A stretch of 64,000 nucleotides of DNA from Brachypterus glaber (Eukaryota; Arthropoda; Insecta; Coleoptera; Kateretidae): the NCBI GenBank assembly GCA_958510825.1, contig OY294045.1:96408988-96472987 (forward strand), given 5' to 3'. This document shows, piece by piece, positions 33,505-43,459 of the stretch. Position 1 is the first letter of the stretch; every line of letters begins with the position of its first letter. The position numbers were made by a program, and so were the translations under genes. Below the pieces are notes generated by a model. It did no database searches. It worked only from the letters and a program-made list of their open reading frames with translations, and was not told where the DNA came from.

Positions 33505-33888
33505 TTATGACGAGTTGTGGTTATTCACCCGTGACGAGGTTTTTCCTATCAAAGACTTCCATATTGCAGGTAAGTGGTAACCAGTGTCCCGATTGATATT
33601 GTTAGGATGCTTGATGATTTCTATCGATTCCCGTATCTTCCTTGGCATTTTTCTGTTTTCTGTTAATATTTGTTTTGTTTCAGACAAATTGATTTTATGA
33701 CCTGTTTCATGTACATGTTCGGCTACTGCCGATAAGGAAATTTGTTTCTTTCTTATATTGCGCTCATGCTCTTGAAGTCTTGTAGAAATTTTTCTCTTAG
33801 TTTCACCTATGTAAACCGTACCACAGGAGCAGGGTATTTTATATACGCCTTCTGAACTCAGGGGTATTTTGTCTTTTGTTGAAGTCAA
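33505..33888 (-). CDS. GIY-YIG endonuclease domain of Penelope-like element (partial), left copy
   Basis: 127 codons encode the C-terminal endonuclease that nicks target DNA in Penelope-like retroelements. Seen: GVYKIPCSCGTVYIGET, giving the GIY-YIG pair as GVY (14-16) and YIG (26-28), then the conserved Arg in STRLQEH (R37, H41). A CxC..H..H cluster (C20, C22, HVHETGH) and the downstream GYHLPAIWKSL are also present. It is uninterrupted to a TAA stop but lacks the reverse transcriptase, so it is a fragment and not an autonomous gene. From residue 7 (KIPLSS) onward it is identical to the right copy. Confidence 0.85.
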   Translation of the reverse strand: MTSTKDKIPLSSEGVYKIPCSCGTVYIGETKRKISTRLQEHERNIRKKQISLSAVAEHVHETGHKINLSETKQILTENRKMPRKIRESIEIIKHPNNINRDTGYHLPAIWKSLIGKTSSRVNNHNSS

Positions 33889-34252
33889 AATACCCCTGAG
33901 TTCAGAAGGCGTATATAAAATACCCTGCTCCTGTGGTACGGTTTACATAGGTGAAACTAAGAGAAAAATTTCTACAAGACTTCAAGAGCATGAGCGCAAT
34001 ATAAGAAAGAAACAAATTTCCTTATCGGCAGTAGCCGAACATGTACATGAAACAGGTCATAAAATCAATTTGTCTGAAACAAAACAAATATTAACAGAAA
34101 ACAGAAAAATGCCAAGGAAGATACGGGAATCGATAGAAATCATCAAGCATCCTAACAATATCAATCGGGACACTGGTTACCACTTACCTGCAATATGGAA
34201 GTCTTTGATAGGAAAAACCTCGTCACGGGTGAATAACCACAACTCGTCATAA
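33869..34252 (+). CDS. GIY-YIG endonuclease domain of Penelope-like element (partial), right copy
   Basis: Same domain as the minus-strand copy, on the plus strand, 127 codons. All GIY-YIG signature residues are conserved. The first six residues come from the spacer between the arms and differ between the copies, so the real domain starts at KIPLSSEGVYK. There is no promoter or ORF start of its own. It is 5'-truncated relative to a full Penelope polyprotein, which has a reverse transcriptase N-terminal to this domain. Confidence 0.85.
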   Translation: MSFVEVKIPLSSEGVYKIPCSCGTVYIGETKRKISTRLQEHERNIRKKQISLSAVAEHVHETGHKINLSETKQILTENRKMPRKIRESIEIIKHPNNINRDTGYHLPAIWKSLIGKTSSRVNNHNSS

Positions 34253-34292
34253 ATAGTGACACAAGTTGAATTGAAACTTAGTTTCAGATTAA

Positions 34293-34333
34293 TCCCTGAA
34301 GATGTCTCTAGTAGTAAGAGACGAAACGTCGGA
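34293..34333 (+). ncRNA. Hammerhead-like ribozyme motif, right Penelope arm
   Basis: TCC-CTGAAGA-T-GTCTC-TAGTAGTAA-GAGAC-GAAAC-GTC-GGA: CUGANGA core, a 5-bp stem II, GAAA, minimal stem III (AC/GT) and GTC. Flanking TCC/GGA gives a 3-bp stem I. Minimal type I hammerheads are established in Penelope-like retroelements. Activity here is inferred from the motif only. Confidence 0.6.
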
Positions 34334-34427
34334 AAGTGAAAATCCATTAACACGGTCTAAACCCGAAAGTGAAAGTTCTTTATAGCATATTAATTATAAT
34401 TATAAATAATTATTTAATAAAATCCGG

Positions 34428-34620
34428 TATAGGAAAGACGCCTGATTTCGGATGGTTTGTAAAATCTGAATATCTAAAATAATTTTTGAATGTCACTTTT
34501 TTTGTTAAAACAAATACCTATCGATAGATTTTTTTGAATTTGGTCTTAAAAAGATGCCAAAGCTCTAAATAATTAAATTATGAAAAAAAAAACTTGGGTT
34601 ATATCAAAGTTGAGCTAAAA
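34428..34620 (+). mobile_element. Fragment related to the element at 27975-28877
   Basis: Starts TATAGGAAAGACGCCTGATT TCGGAT, matching the TIR of that element with a few changes. The right end was not found. Confidence 0.4.
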
Positions 34621-34639
34621 GTTGTTTCCAGACCGGTGT

Positions 34640-34795
34640 GGGAAAGTTCAAGTATTACGTAACGCAAAATTTGATCATTTTGGACCCCCACTCCCCTCCC
34701 CCTGTGACGCTATTTTCCTATACCATTAACATGGACGTAACACTCCAAAATGCCCCCCTCCCCCTAGGAGCGTTACGTAATACTTGAACGTTCCC
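34640..34795. mobile_element. Harbinger-like MITE, short family, copy 2
   Basis: The ends GGGAAAGTTCAAGTATTACG and CGTAATACTTGAACGTTCCC are inverted. The interior GGACCCCCACTCCCC...CCATTAACATGG is shared with copies at 3443 and 45844. Flanking triplets TGT/AGT do not match, so the duplication has decayed. Confidence 0.72.
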
Positions 34796-34827
34796 AGTAG
34801 AATTTATATAGTATAAATACCAAAAAA

Positions 34828-35310
34828 CTTTTACTTCAAGAAGTTATTTCAGACCAATGTTTATGAAGGTGTCATCTTTTTGTTTGTTTGTTTACATAAA
34901 CGTACGCGATACTGCTTCTGGTGTAAGTATCGCTAGTTTTGACCTTCTGGTGACCAGAGCGATGTTGCGTAATTTTCACTTTATCATTATGGTAAATCTT
35001 TATACCTACATTAAAATTATAAAAAAGTACTATACTAAACTATATTAAACTACTAGTTCATATAAAACTCAAATAAAACAAATATTTCTTAAAATTTACA
35101 ATAAAATATCTAAAGCAGGTGTTGCAACCGGCAACACTATTGCTTGACAAAGTTTACGACATTAGACTGTGAGTTTACACATTCTTTCTCTCTCTTTACG
35201 CGTACTAGGTGTAAACAATGGTCACTCCCCACCAGCCCTTCACCGTAGTTGGTTCACGCTTCAAACAAAGCATACGGTAGATTTCATCATGTTCATTCTT
35301 GAGGTAAAAG
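34828..35310 (+). mobile_element. Dispersed MITE, TIR CTTTTACYTCAAGAA, copy 1
   Basis: CTTTTACTTCAAGAAG at the left is mirrored by CATTCTTGAGGTAAAAG at the right. It matches 54591-55123 (reverse) closely throughout, including TTGCAACCGGCAACAC and GTTGGTTCACGC. It is 483 bp and non-coding. Confidence 0.75.
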
Positions 35311-35633
35311 TTCTTTGATAAATACTATTTAATTTGTTTTTCTTAAGCCAGTGTAATTTGATGTTACATCCAACCGATTAGCCTATATAAAGCTTATTTA
35401 AAGCTTATACGCTTGTGTCCTAAGCATGTAATATTGGAAAATTGGGTCTGCAAAAGGGATTTAATTCTAAAGACATGATCTTTTTAGCTTGAATTAAATT
35501 TTAATTAAAGACTGGAAAACCTAATCGGAACTCCTTGATATGTTATTTTGCGAGTTATTTGGGATTTGGTTTGGGAGTGGTAAATTAACTGACCTATTTT
35601 TTTGATTTATTTTGATTAGATAGACTAATCAAT

Positions 35634-37106
35634 AGACATCGGATTTTAGCGAGTCGTGACGTCAAAATACATAGCCGGGTACAATAAGTTAACAAACTCA
35701 TATTTTTATGAAAATGTTTAATATGTTGCGAAACTACTACATTACCAAGAAAATTATATAAATATTATTAAAATCCCGTAAAGTTTTATTTAAGTAAAAA
35801 AAAATAAAAATTCTGAAAATTACGTTTTAGTTGGACTCTTTAATAATTTAATTTTGTGGTATTGTGGCATAGTGGCTGGGTATTGTTTTTACCAAGTTAA
35901 AAAAAAATCTGCCTGGCCAATCGGTTTTTATTCGCAATAAAAGGTCACGTGACGTTTATAATTTGTGATTAAAATTAATTTTGTATCTTTTTACCTAATT
36001 TAAATATTAAATTGTCCTTGCTCCTCATGCATCTCCTTTATGGGTTTTTGTATTCACATGTCTTAAAATATAAGTTTTTCTTTCCCAGGTTGTCTTTTTT
36101 ACAAAATATGCAGTGTAAAATATTGCCGTCGAACTCTAGTTCTGGATAATCTTCAATCCACGATTTAACCGTACTAAGTAATGGTTTTACGAACATTTTA
36201 TCAAGGGATTTAACTAATGAAGAATTAGACTGAATTGACTTATTTGAAAAAATGTTTTAATATGGCATGAAGAGTCTTTATTGATCATACTGTTTAACTT
36301 TATTGTTATTTTAACAGTCTTGGGTATAAAATACCTTGTAAAAGGTCCCTTTATGACTATAAATAAATACAAATACAAATACAAATACAAATGCAATGAA
36401 CGGTGACAAATTAATATTAGATTAGGCCCAATAGGTATATTAAAAACAAAAAAGTCAGGGGAAAAAAGAAATTAATTGGCACTGTTAAGATAAGTCAAAC
36501 GAAATGACTTAATTTACTTGCAATAAAAACCTTGTTTCCGCATGCGTGTGATTCTATTTTATTTCACCTTCCAGTCAACTCTTCACAAATTGATTAATGC
36601 GCAAAAAGATTTCGTCGGTAGTTTATTTTTTCTACAAATACAAGATTTTTTAGTCGTGTAATTTTTGTATTTTATTTATATTTTATTTAAAATATGAAAA
36701 ACAAAAGATTTGAGTAAAAATAATAATTTCAAAGAAATTTTAAAAACATTTTTCACAAGTTATAAACGTCACGTGAGCTGTTATTGCGAATAGAAAAGGA
36801 TTGGCCAGGCAGATTTTTTTTTAACTTGATAAAATTAATACCCTGCCACCATGTTACAATATTATTAAATAAAATTTGGATTATTTAAAAGTACAACTAA
36901 ATCATAATTTTCGGATTTGTTATGTTTTTTTCTAATTTTCTTTTACTTAAATAAAAACGTTTGGGGATTTTCATAATATTTCTATACTTTTCTTTGTAAA
37001 TGTAGTAGTTTGATATATATAAAACATTTTTATAAAATAATTATTAATTTGTTGTACCTACCCGGCTATGGATTTTGACGTCACGACTCGGTAAAATCCG
37101 ATCTCT
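35634..37106. mobile_element. MULE-like long-TIR element with 10-bp target duplication
   Basis: Direct repeats ACTAATCAAT lie at 35624-35633 and 37107-37116. The ends AGACATCGGATTTTAGCGAG and CTCGGTAAAATCCGATCTCT are inverted. The mirrored arms continue for about 325 bp (GACGTCAAAATMCATAGCCGGG, TCTGCCTGGCCAATC, GTCACGTGA). A 9-10-bp duplication with long TIRs is MULE-like. No transposase is visible. The centre contains the probable LINE 3' end at 36000-36396. Confidence 0.78.
36000..36396 (+). mobile_element. Probable LINE 3' end with (ACAAAT)n tail
   Basis: Ends TTGTAAAAGGTCCCTTTATG ACTATAAATA followed by about four ACAAAT units (36366-36391). The layout fits a LINE 3'UTR with a microsatellite tail. 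The upstream limit is uncertain and no clear coding frame remains. Confidence 0.4.
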
Positions 37107-37162
37107 ACTAATCAATGTCACGTTCATTTGGTGCTGATACTTATTAAATGTCAAGTCATTAT

Positions 37163-37297
37163 CAGTAGTCGGTGAATTTCCAGTACTCGCATAGGCGCCG
37201 CGTCGATTCTAGCGTTGAGGCGAGGTTTTAAATATTTACATTTTTATTTCTTTTTATCTTGATTTTTTTTAATAATTCCATTTAAACTTTTGACTCA
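37163..37297 (+). mobile_element. hAT-like MITE, copy 3 (truncated)
   Basis: Starts CAGTAGTCGGTGAATTTCCA and continues through the shared CATAGGCGCCGCGTCGA and TTTAATAATTCCATTTAAAC. It is cut off where the LINE fragment starts. Confidence 0.75.
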
Positions 37298-37865
37298 ATG
37301 TTATTTTTTGAGGATCATATTTCAAACACTGTAAAGTCTTCACTAAAAATACTTGGGTTTATTAACAGAAGTTGTAAAAACTTCACAAATAATGATTGTC
37401 TTAAAGTTTTGTTTTGTTCATTTGTCAGATCTAAACTTGAATATGGGTCCCTCATCTGGTGCCCATATTACAATTTTAATATAGATAGAATTAAATCTGT
37501 ACAGCGTAGGTTCATTAAATTTCTTACTTTTAAAACAGATGGAGTATATCCTTTAAGAGGTGCTGATTTATCAGGTTTAATGTTAAGATTTAATATTAAG
37601 TTTTTAAATATACGCAGAAAGATATGTTCAGTAACATTTTTATATAATTTATTGCATAATATAATTGATTGTAGTGACTTATTGTCTAGGATTAATTTTT
37701 TGGTCCTAGTACAACACATCAATCTAAAACTTTTTTTATGCCTAGAGCAAACACTAATTTATTGTACAAATCACCAATTAAGTGTGTAACAATTTTAATG
37801 AAATTTCATTACATTGTGATATTAACTTTTCTAGTTTAAGATCTATGGTTAACTTTATAGAATAA
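37298..37865 (+). pseudogene. LINE ORF2 C-terminal region, frameshifted
   Basis: FEDHISNTVKSSLKILGFIN, KVLFCSFVRSKLEYGSLIW and NIDRIKSVQRRFIKFLTF match the region after the reverse transcriptase of CR1/Jockey-like LINEs. Compare LGITFDKKLTFENHI...RSKLEYCSLVW in the LINE at 15965-17850. The first frame ends at 37789. The usual tail continues in another frame as THQSKTFFMPRANTNLLYKS and then NFNEISLHCDINFSSLRSM with a stop at 37863-37865, showing frameshifts. Catalytic domains are absent. Confidence 0.82.
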
Positions 37866-37935
37866 TTTAATGTATTATTTGAATGTCCTGTTAGTTTGTA
37901 CTGTTGGGCAATAAACGTTATTATTATTATTATTA

Positions 37936-38002
<67 letters not shown>
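37298..38002 (+). mobile_element. 5'-truncated CR1/Jockey-like LINE with (TTA)n tail
   Basis: Contains the C-terminal portion of ORF2, a short 3'UTR ending GGGCAATAAACG, and a (TTA)n tail from 37917 to 38002 with one TTG interruption. The tail length is an obvious polymorphism candidate. Confidence 0.85.
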
Positions 38003-38176
38003 CAATTAGAATTGCTTGAAATCCCTCCACATATCTCAGCCGAAAAGTCTCAACAAATTTTACCATTTTTTCTTCATGAAGTAATTAATGTTAATAATAG
38101 GAGGAGATTCTCCTCTTCCGCTTCTAATCCAGAAACATTAGAAGAACCGACTTTTAGAAATATTTATAATGACTGA
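38003..38176 (+). other. Possible coding fragment of unknown origin
   Basis: Directly after the (TTA)n tail, an open frame to a TGA reads LELLEIPPHISAEKSQQILP, then FFLHEVINVNNRRRFSSSAS and ETLEEPTFRNIYND. Its composition is protein-like. It loosely recalls the C-terminal BESS-type tails of MADF proteins, but I cannot confirm that. It could be a 3' exon piece or an old host sequence flanking the insertion. Confidence 0.3.
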
Positions 38177-38960
38177 AAGGCATAAACTCACAAACAAACA
38201 AACAGCTTGCGATTGGCGAGACCGAGGAAAACAGGTGGGGTCATGATGAACTAGTAGCGACTACCCGGACGCAGTCGTCAGCGACTGCGACTTTTGGAGG
38301 AAACCGAAGCTTAAGGCTTTATCTGCTTGACCTACTTCCGAAATATAAGGTTTATCATACAACAGTTAAGAACTGGGATAACGATATAACAAGGGACTAA
38401 AGTTATAACTTTATAAGACTATAGTCTTATCATGCCAAGAGTAAGTAACGTTATTGACCAAGGATTACACGATTATTACGTTCACTCAAATTAATTCTAC
38501 ACCAAGTACTGACACTGCCTAATTTAAAAAGCAAGGCGTTTTTTTTTTCGGCAGTTGCAAGGCCCCACATGACCGTTAAACACACAATTTTTCAATATTG
38601 TAAACTAAATTAGTGGGGTTTTCCAACCAGGGACACCCTATTGACACCCTAGTGTAACTAGAGATAAATAAATAAAATAAATAATTTGCAAAAAAAGTCC
38701 AAACCACTGCCGGTGTCTGCTAGATATTTCTACAGTTTTGTTGGTTCTCGGAGAGTAGAGTAATGCGTGAAGCGGAAATATTTAAAAAGTTGTATTTTCA
38801 TCCGCTTCACCCCTTGTGGCCCGCTTCACCCCAGATTACGGTAACGAAATTATATAACGACGCACCTAGGCGCGCCTTTCTTATGCAAGTGAGGCATTAG
38901 ACTTTTTTGAAGTATGTAGAGCAAAGGGAGTATCACTACTTGGTGTGAATGTGCTTGGGA
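38177..38960. other. No gene recognised
   Basis: Mixed composition, with a GC-richer patch at 38210-38310. A GATAAATAAATAAAATAAATAA tract near 38664-38686 could be another LINE tail. Confidence 0.4.
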
Positions 38961-38966
38961 TTGATT

Positions 38967-39492
38967 TATAGTATATTAAAGTACTAGTTTCATAACATAC
39001 GTTTTTAGCGCACGAGTACAAGTTTAGAAAACGAACCGCTTTCGGCGAGTTTTCTAAAGTACTAGTGCTCTAAAAACGTGTTATGAAACGCGTGCTTTAT
39101 ATAATTTTTTCTATTTTGCTCTAAAATTTAAAAAACTTACATTTAAATTGATGACTGATTTAGGGATTTTTGTTTTGGGTTGGCATTACAGTTTACACTA
39201 TGTTTAAAATTCTAAGAACAAATGATATTTTGATATATTTTACAGTCATCTCTTCTGTTTTCACTGCAATTAACCAGTCCACAATTTTAACACGGTAAAA
39301 AATAACCCAAACACAAAATTTTGTAAAAAATTAAACTTTAAATCGACATTGACATTTGCAAGCAAAACGTCAAGAGATAGGCTTTTTTATGTTGCCAACC
39401 CAACAGAAAAAAAAGTAGAGACCTCTTATGGGCCTATAAGAACCCGCAAAATGCGTGTTATTATCAGCTTATAAGAGTCGCAAAATAGAAAA
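38967..39492 (+). mobile_element. Dispersed ~500-bp family, copy 2
   Basis: Full-length copy of the family at 30042 with the foldback start (TACTAGTTTCATAACATACG / ACGTGTTATGAAACGCGTGC) and the GTCGCAAAATAG end. Confidence 0.78.
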
Positions 39493-39544
39493 AAAGTATT
39501 AAGTATTTGGATACTTACATTAGGGTGTACCGTACTTTATACAT

Positions 39545-40340
39545 ATACAGGATTATTCAGAAATAAGTTCGAGAAATTTAAGAGGTGAATCTACGTTAAA
39601 AAATATGAAAAAAAAATCCTATAAAGGTTGGTCCGGAAATTAACCCTAAGGGAGCTGCGGCCCTTCGAAGATGGACATATTGAATGGGGAACAAAAAAAG
39701 CACCAATAAAATGTTAATGCTTCAGTGCGATCCTCCACTTAAAATTTAGCAAAAAAGTATTCTTCACCAAAACACCTAAATTTAATATTAAAGGAGTTGT
39801 AGCCTTTTAAAAAGTAACATTTTTAGTGGCACAAAATGTTACTTCCTCCTTATTGCATTTTTTTAGAACGGTTGCTTCTACAGTGTTACACTATATGACA
39901 TTTTTTATGTATAAACTATATTTATTACAAAAAATACACATAAAAAAGTTTGGAGCAAAAATGTGTTAAGCGTCACATATTTTGTCCGCCTAGGCACGCC
40001 TCTGGATAAATTCAAAAAAATAAATTAACATAAGCTTATTGCCCTTATTTATACTAGTATACATGCAAAAGCTCGTAGTTCTAGCTTAAAGGGTACAAGA
40101 GTTATTAATTAAAAACTTTTTTCATATTTTTTAACGCATAAAAAAATGGCACCTCAAGCATTTTAGTTTTTCGAATTTTTAATATATAAAGTAATATTTT
40201 TAGTGGCACAAAATATTACTTCCTCTTAAATGCGTTATTTTAAAACGGGTGCTCCTACAGTGTTACACTATATGACATTTTTTATATATTTTTCCTGAAT
40301 CTATATTTATAATAAATAATTCTGTAAAGTACTCTACACC
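39545..40340 (+). repeat. Dispersed repeat with GTCCGCCTAGGCACGCCTCT block
   Basis: Begins ACAGGATTATTCAGAAATAA. Contains two copies of TTTTTAGTGGCACAAAATRTTACTTCCTC (about 39820 and 40200) and a block AAATTAACATAAGCTTATTG..TATACATGCAAAAGCT. That block occurs inverted at about 62860-63010. Non-coding. Confidence 0.5.
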
Positions 40341-40383
40341 CTAACTTACATGTATGCATAAATAAAGTACAAATTTGTTTTTA

Positions 40384-41077
40384 GGCGCTGTCCATATATT
40401 ACGTAACGCAATTTTTCAAAAAAAATGACCCCTCCCTATATAACAAACTGTCACATTTGCCAACACCCCCCCCCCCCTGTGTAATGCTTAACAATATAAA
40501 ACTTTTGTTTCGCAATAAATTTAACTGTATTCTCACTATTGATTCGTTTTTCTCGACAAAACAAACATAAACCTAAAATCACTCAAACTTAAAAAAAAAT
40601 ATTCATAATCAATATCACACAGGGAAAAAATACTAGGTACCTCTTTTTACACTGAGTGTAACATATAACACGTATATTGTTTATGCACAGGTACACAAAA
40701 TAGTACACACATTGGTGTTCTGTGAGTACACATTCCGCGCGAAAATGTATCATCGCCGATGATTCATCGGCAATATCACGCAAGAACAGGGCCGTAAGAT
40801 TTTTTTTTAATATCAATGTCAACAGTTTTTTTACTGATTACAATATTATTTAAATATGCATAGTTTCGTCAATTTTTGTGTGAAAAGGGGAATTATGGGC
40901 CACTAAATAGTAATTTATGTGGAAATAAAAATACATCTGCCAAGCTTAGGAAATAAACATTAAATTTATTAAATTTCGTTACGTAACGTTTAACTAGACC
41001 CCCCCTCCCCCTTCCACAAACTGTAACAATTTCTCTGACTCCCCCCTAGGCGCGTTACGTAATATATGGACAGCCCC
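40384..41077. mobile_element. Harbinger-like MITE, long family, copy 2
   Basis: The ends GGCGCTGTCCATATATTACG and CGTAATATATGGACAGCCCC are inverted. TTA occurs at 40381-40383 and 41078-41080. It is 694 bp and closely similar to 21471-22188. Confidence 0.85.
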
Positions 41078-41367
41078 TTAATGTCTCATTTTATTTAAAA
41101 TATATGTATTGCGTGTAATATTTAATTAACAACTACATATTTACTACTGCTTAATAACTATCTATTAATGTATAGTATAAATTGGTACTTCCGTGACCCG
41201 TTTATCTTTACTTATCTTTACTTAATTAACAATTTACGGTTAAAATACCTTTATCGAAGGGCACATTTATTGGGTATAAAAAAAAATAGATACAAAATTG
41301 AGATCAGAGTTTCCAGTACTCGCACAGGCGCAGCGCCGACTCTAGCTTTTACGCGAGGTTTTAAATA

Positions 41368-42232
41368 CAGCCTGTTCCAGAACTCGCGTACCGAAATTTG
41401 AGGGTATATTAAAAACCCTCTGGAAAATATGAAAAAAGTTTAAAAAAAATCCATCTTATTTCAATTCAAAAATAAGAACGCTTTAAGTGGACCAATACTG
41501 TTGCTGATTATAAATTACCATTAAAGGTTGAATTTGTAGCTATGGAAGCAAATTTAATTATTGCAGGTACATATTCTGTAGGTTGACATGGTGATTAATG
41601 TGACATAAATATTTATTAATGTCATAAAAAAATATCAAAACTTTCATGATGTTTACTTCAGAAGAGTATTGCGAAATGCTAATTTTATATGGCGAGTGTG
41701 GCCGGAGTGCTTCAGCTACATCTGTAGAATATTCTATTCGTTTTCCCAATAGAGAACATCCTAGCAGAAATGTTATTTTAAGATTGGTGCAAAGGGCAAG
41801 AAATTCTGGAAATTTAACTCCAAACAAAAAAGAGATTGGAGGCGCTCCGCGAACTGCAAGAACTGTTGATAATGAAGAAGCTGTCATTCAGGCTTTTGAA
41901 GAAGATCCTGAAACAAGCCTTAGTATCGTGGCTAGAAATCTTGATATGTCTAAGACCTCTGTTCAACGAATTCTAAAAGATGAAAAAATGCATCCCTTTC
42001 ATTACACTTGAGTACAATGCTTGACACCGGAGGACTATCCTTTACGAGTCGAATTTTGCACATGGCTGTTGCAGAAACATCAAGAAAATGAAAACGTTGT
42101 AAAAAGCATTCTTTTTACTGATGTGTCTGGGTTTCAAAGATATGTTTTTTTTAATTCAAGGAATTCTCATGTTTGGGGACAGGAAAATCACCATGCCTTC
42201 AGGCAAGGAAATCCCCAACGAAGGTTTTCCTT
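41368..42232 (+). mobile_element. DUF4817-type DNA transposon, defective
   Basis: Inserted in the hAT-like MITE. The left end begins CAGCCTGTTCCAGAACTCGC. The right end lacks a matching inverted repeat and the transposase stops partway, so the copy is truncated or internally deleted at its 3' side. Confidence 0.65.
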
Positions 42233-42242
42233 GAATATTTAA
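41646..42242 (+). pseudogene. DUF4817/Tc1-mariner-like transposase, N-terminal half
   Basis: The first frame has the DUF4817-type helix-turn-helix: TSEEYCEMLILYGECGRSAS, then FPNREHPSRNVILRLVQRAR, and a second HTH with SLSIVARNLDMSKTSVQRIL. A TGA (42009-42011) replaces the expected Arg codon after FHYT. The same frame then continues TPEDYPLRVEFCTWLL and the start of the catalytic domain ILFTD. The first catalytic Asp is kept, but the usual following Glu-Ala is Val-Ser. The protein ends after QRRFSLNI, so the remaining acidic residues are missing. This family is common in arthropod genomes. Inactive. Confidence 0.85.
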
Positions 42243-42530
42243 ATATTTACATTTTTATATCTTTTTATCATGATTTTTTTTAATGATTCCATTTAAACGA
42301 GTTAGGTGGGAAAAAAAGTTATCGATAAATAAAAATTAAAAATATAAATAGTTCTTTTCCCAAAATTATTTAAGTTACGCTTGTCTCCAAAACAAACACA
42401 AATGTTGTACATGAAATATTGAAAATCAGAGAAATTTCCCTCATAATTCGGCAAAATTATTCCGTAAGCCTATGTTTCTGTGTTTATTTTCAACGATGTT
42501 GAGTCATAACTGAGTTTAGGCCGTCTACTG

Positions 42531-43115
42531 TTCATCATACAAGAAAACATGACCCCTAAAAAGGACAAAAGTTTTATCCTCTGTTATTTTTTTTAATAGA
42601 AATTTTTATACCGTGCGTATCAAAAGTTCCTTTAACTTTTCACCCCGTCCACTCCAGCCGGTTTTTTTAAGGTAGTTCAAATTTTTATGGAAAATGAGAA
42701 TTTTGGGCTGAATCGCATGCAACGATAAGACTTTACATGCATAGATACATAAAAAATAAATAAAATTTCAGCCCTTTTTACATCTCGGAACATACTTTAA
42801 TTAATTATTTTAATTAAGAATTTTGACATATGTCAATGTACGATTTGGCAACATTGCACCAAACTTCAAGTGTCAAATGTCATCTCGTCAAAATAAAAAT
42901 AACTTTGCACATTAACTACTACAGTGGGGCCAAAGGAAAGGGTCTCTGTTGTGTCCACTGCTCTTGACTATAATATTAAAATATATTGTTGTGTTTTATT
43001 AGTTTTTACAGATTTAATATACTGTAATTTAATGTGTAATTAGACTGGACTTATGTGACTAGTTTCTTAAGTTTCAGTACAATTATTATTAATACATTGG
43101 AAGCAAACTTATATA
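42531..43115. other. No recognisable feature
   Basis: AT-rich sequence with no supported feature. Confidence 0.45.
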
Positions 43116-43121
43116 CGTAAT

Positions 43122-43217
43122 AATTACAATTATATTTATAAGTTATAATTATAATTATATTTATAAGTTATAACTATAATTATAAGCTATAATTATAAGC
43201 TATAATTATAATTATAA
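43122..43217. repeat. ATAATTATAAGTTATAATTA palindromic array
   Basis: About ten overlapping self-complementary words (ATAATTATA, TTATAAGTTATAA, TATAAGCTATAA). The array can fold on itself extensively. Confidence 0.75.
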
Positions 43218-43308
43218 GGAGCGTTACGTTACGTGGGACCAACCTTGACTGCGGACCAACTTATACCACTGTTGCTTGCATAAGAGGAAAATTGGAATGC
43301 TATGTTAA

Positions 43309-43453
43309 GGCATATCCAGAAGCTTGAATAAGAACATAAAACATAAGAATACGATGCCGTGATTGGCTTACAAGATACATGGCGGAACATCAAGCCAATC
43401 ACGGCATCGCATTGTTTTGTATTATGTTCTTATGCGAGCCTGTAAATAGGCAC
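43309..43453. mobile_element. 145-bp foldback flanked by TTAA
   Basis: TTAA lies at 43305-43308 and 43454-43457. The arms ATAAGAACATAA...CGATGCCGTGATTGGCTT and AAGCCAATCACGGCATCG...TTATGTTCTTAT are mirrored. A TTAA duplication is typical of piggyBac-type insertion, though the outermost bases match poorly. Confidence 0.6.
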
Positions 43454-43459
43454 TTAAGC

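Larger units (their letters stand above)
33343..34383. mobile_element. Head-to-head pair of Penelope-like element 3' ends
   Basis: Two ~499-bp arms (33373-33871 minus, 33886-34384 plus) are nearly identical inverted copies around a 14-nt spacer. A 12-bp direct repeat AGCATATTAATT flanks the block at 33331-33342 and 34384-34395, consistent with one target duplication. Each arm has a GIY-YIG frame, a hammerhead-like motif and the same 3' end (CCCGAAAGTGAAAGTTCTTT). The reverse transcriptase is absent from both. Thirty extra bases at the left (33343-33372) have no mirror. Penelope-like elements are known for inverted and partial copies, but an assembly hairpin should be considered. Confidence 0.85.
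41305..42530 (+). mobile_element. hAT-like MITE, copy 4, split by a transposon
   Basis: The left part (41305-41367) runs to GCGAGGTTTTAAATA. The right part resumes at about 42233 as TTTAAATATTTACATTTTTA and ends CAACGATGTTGAGTCATAAC..GGCCGTCTACTG at 42530. TTTAAATA is present on both sides of the insert, giving an 8-bp duplication, although the site is AT-rich. Confidence 0.7.

Noticed and set aside
37778..38066. Poly-Ile, poly-Asn and poly-Tyr frames
   Set aside because: They are translations of the (TTA)n LINE tail.
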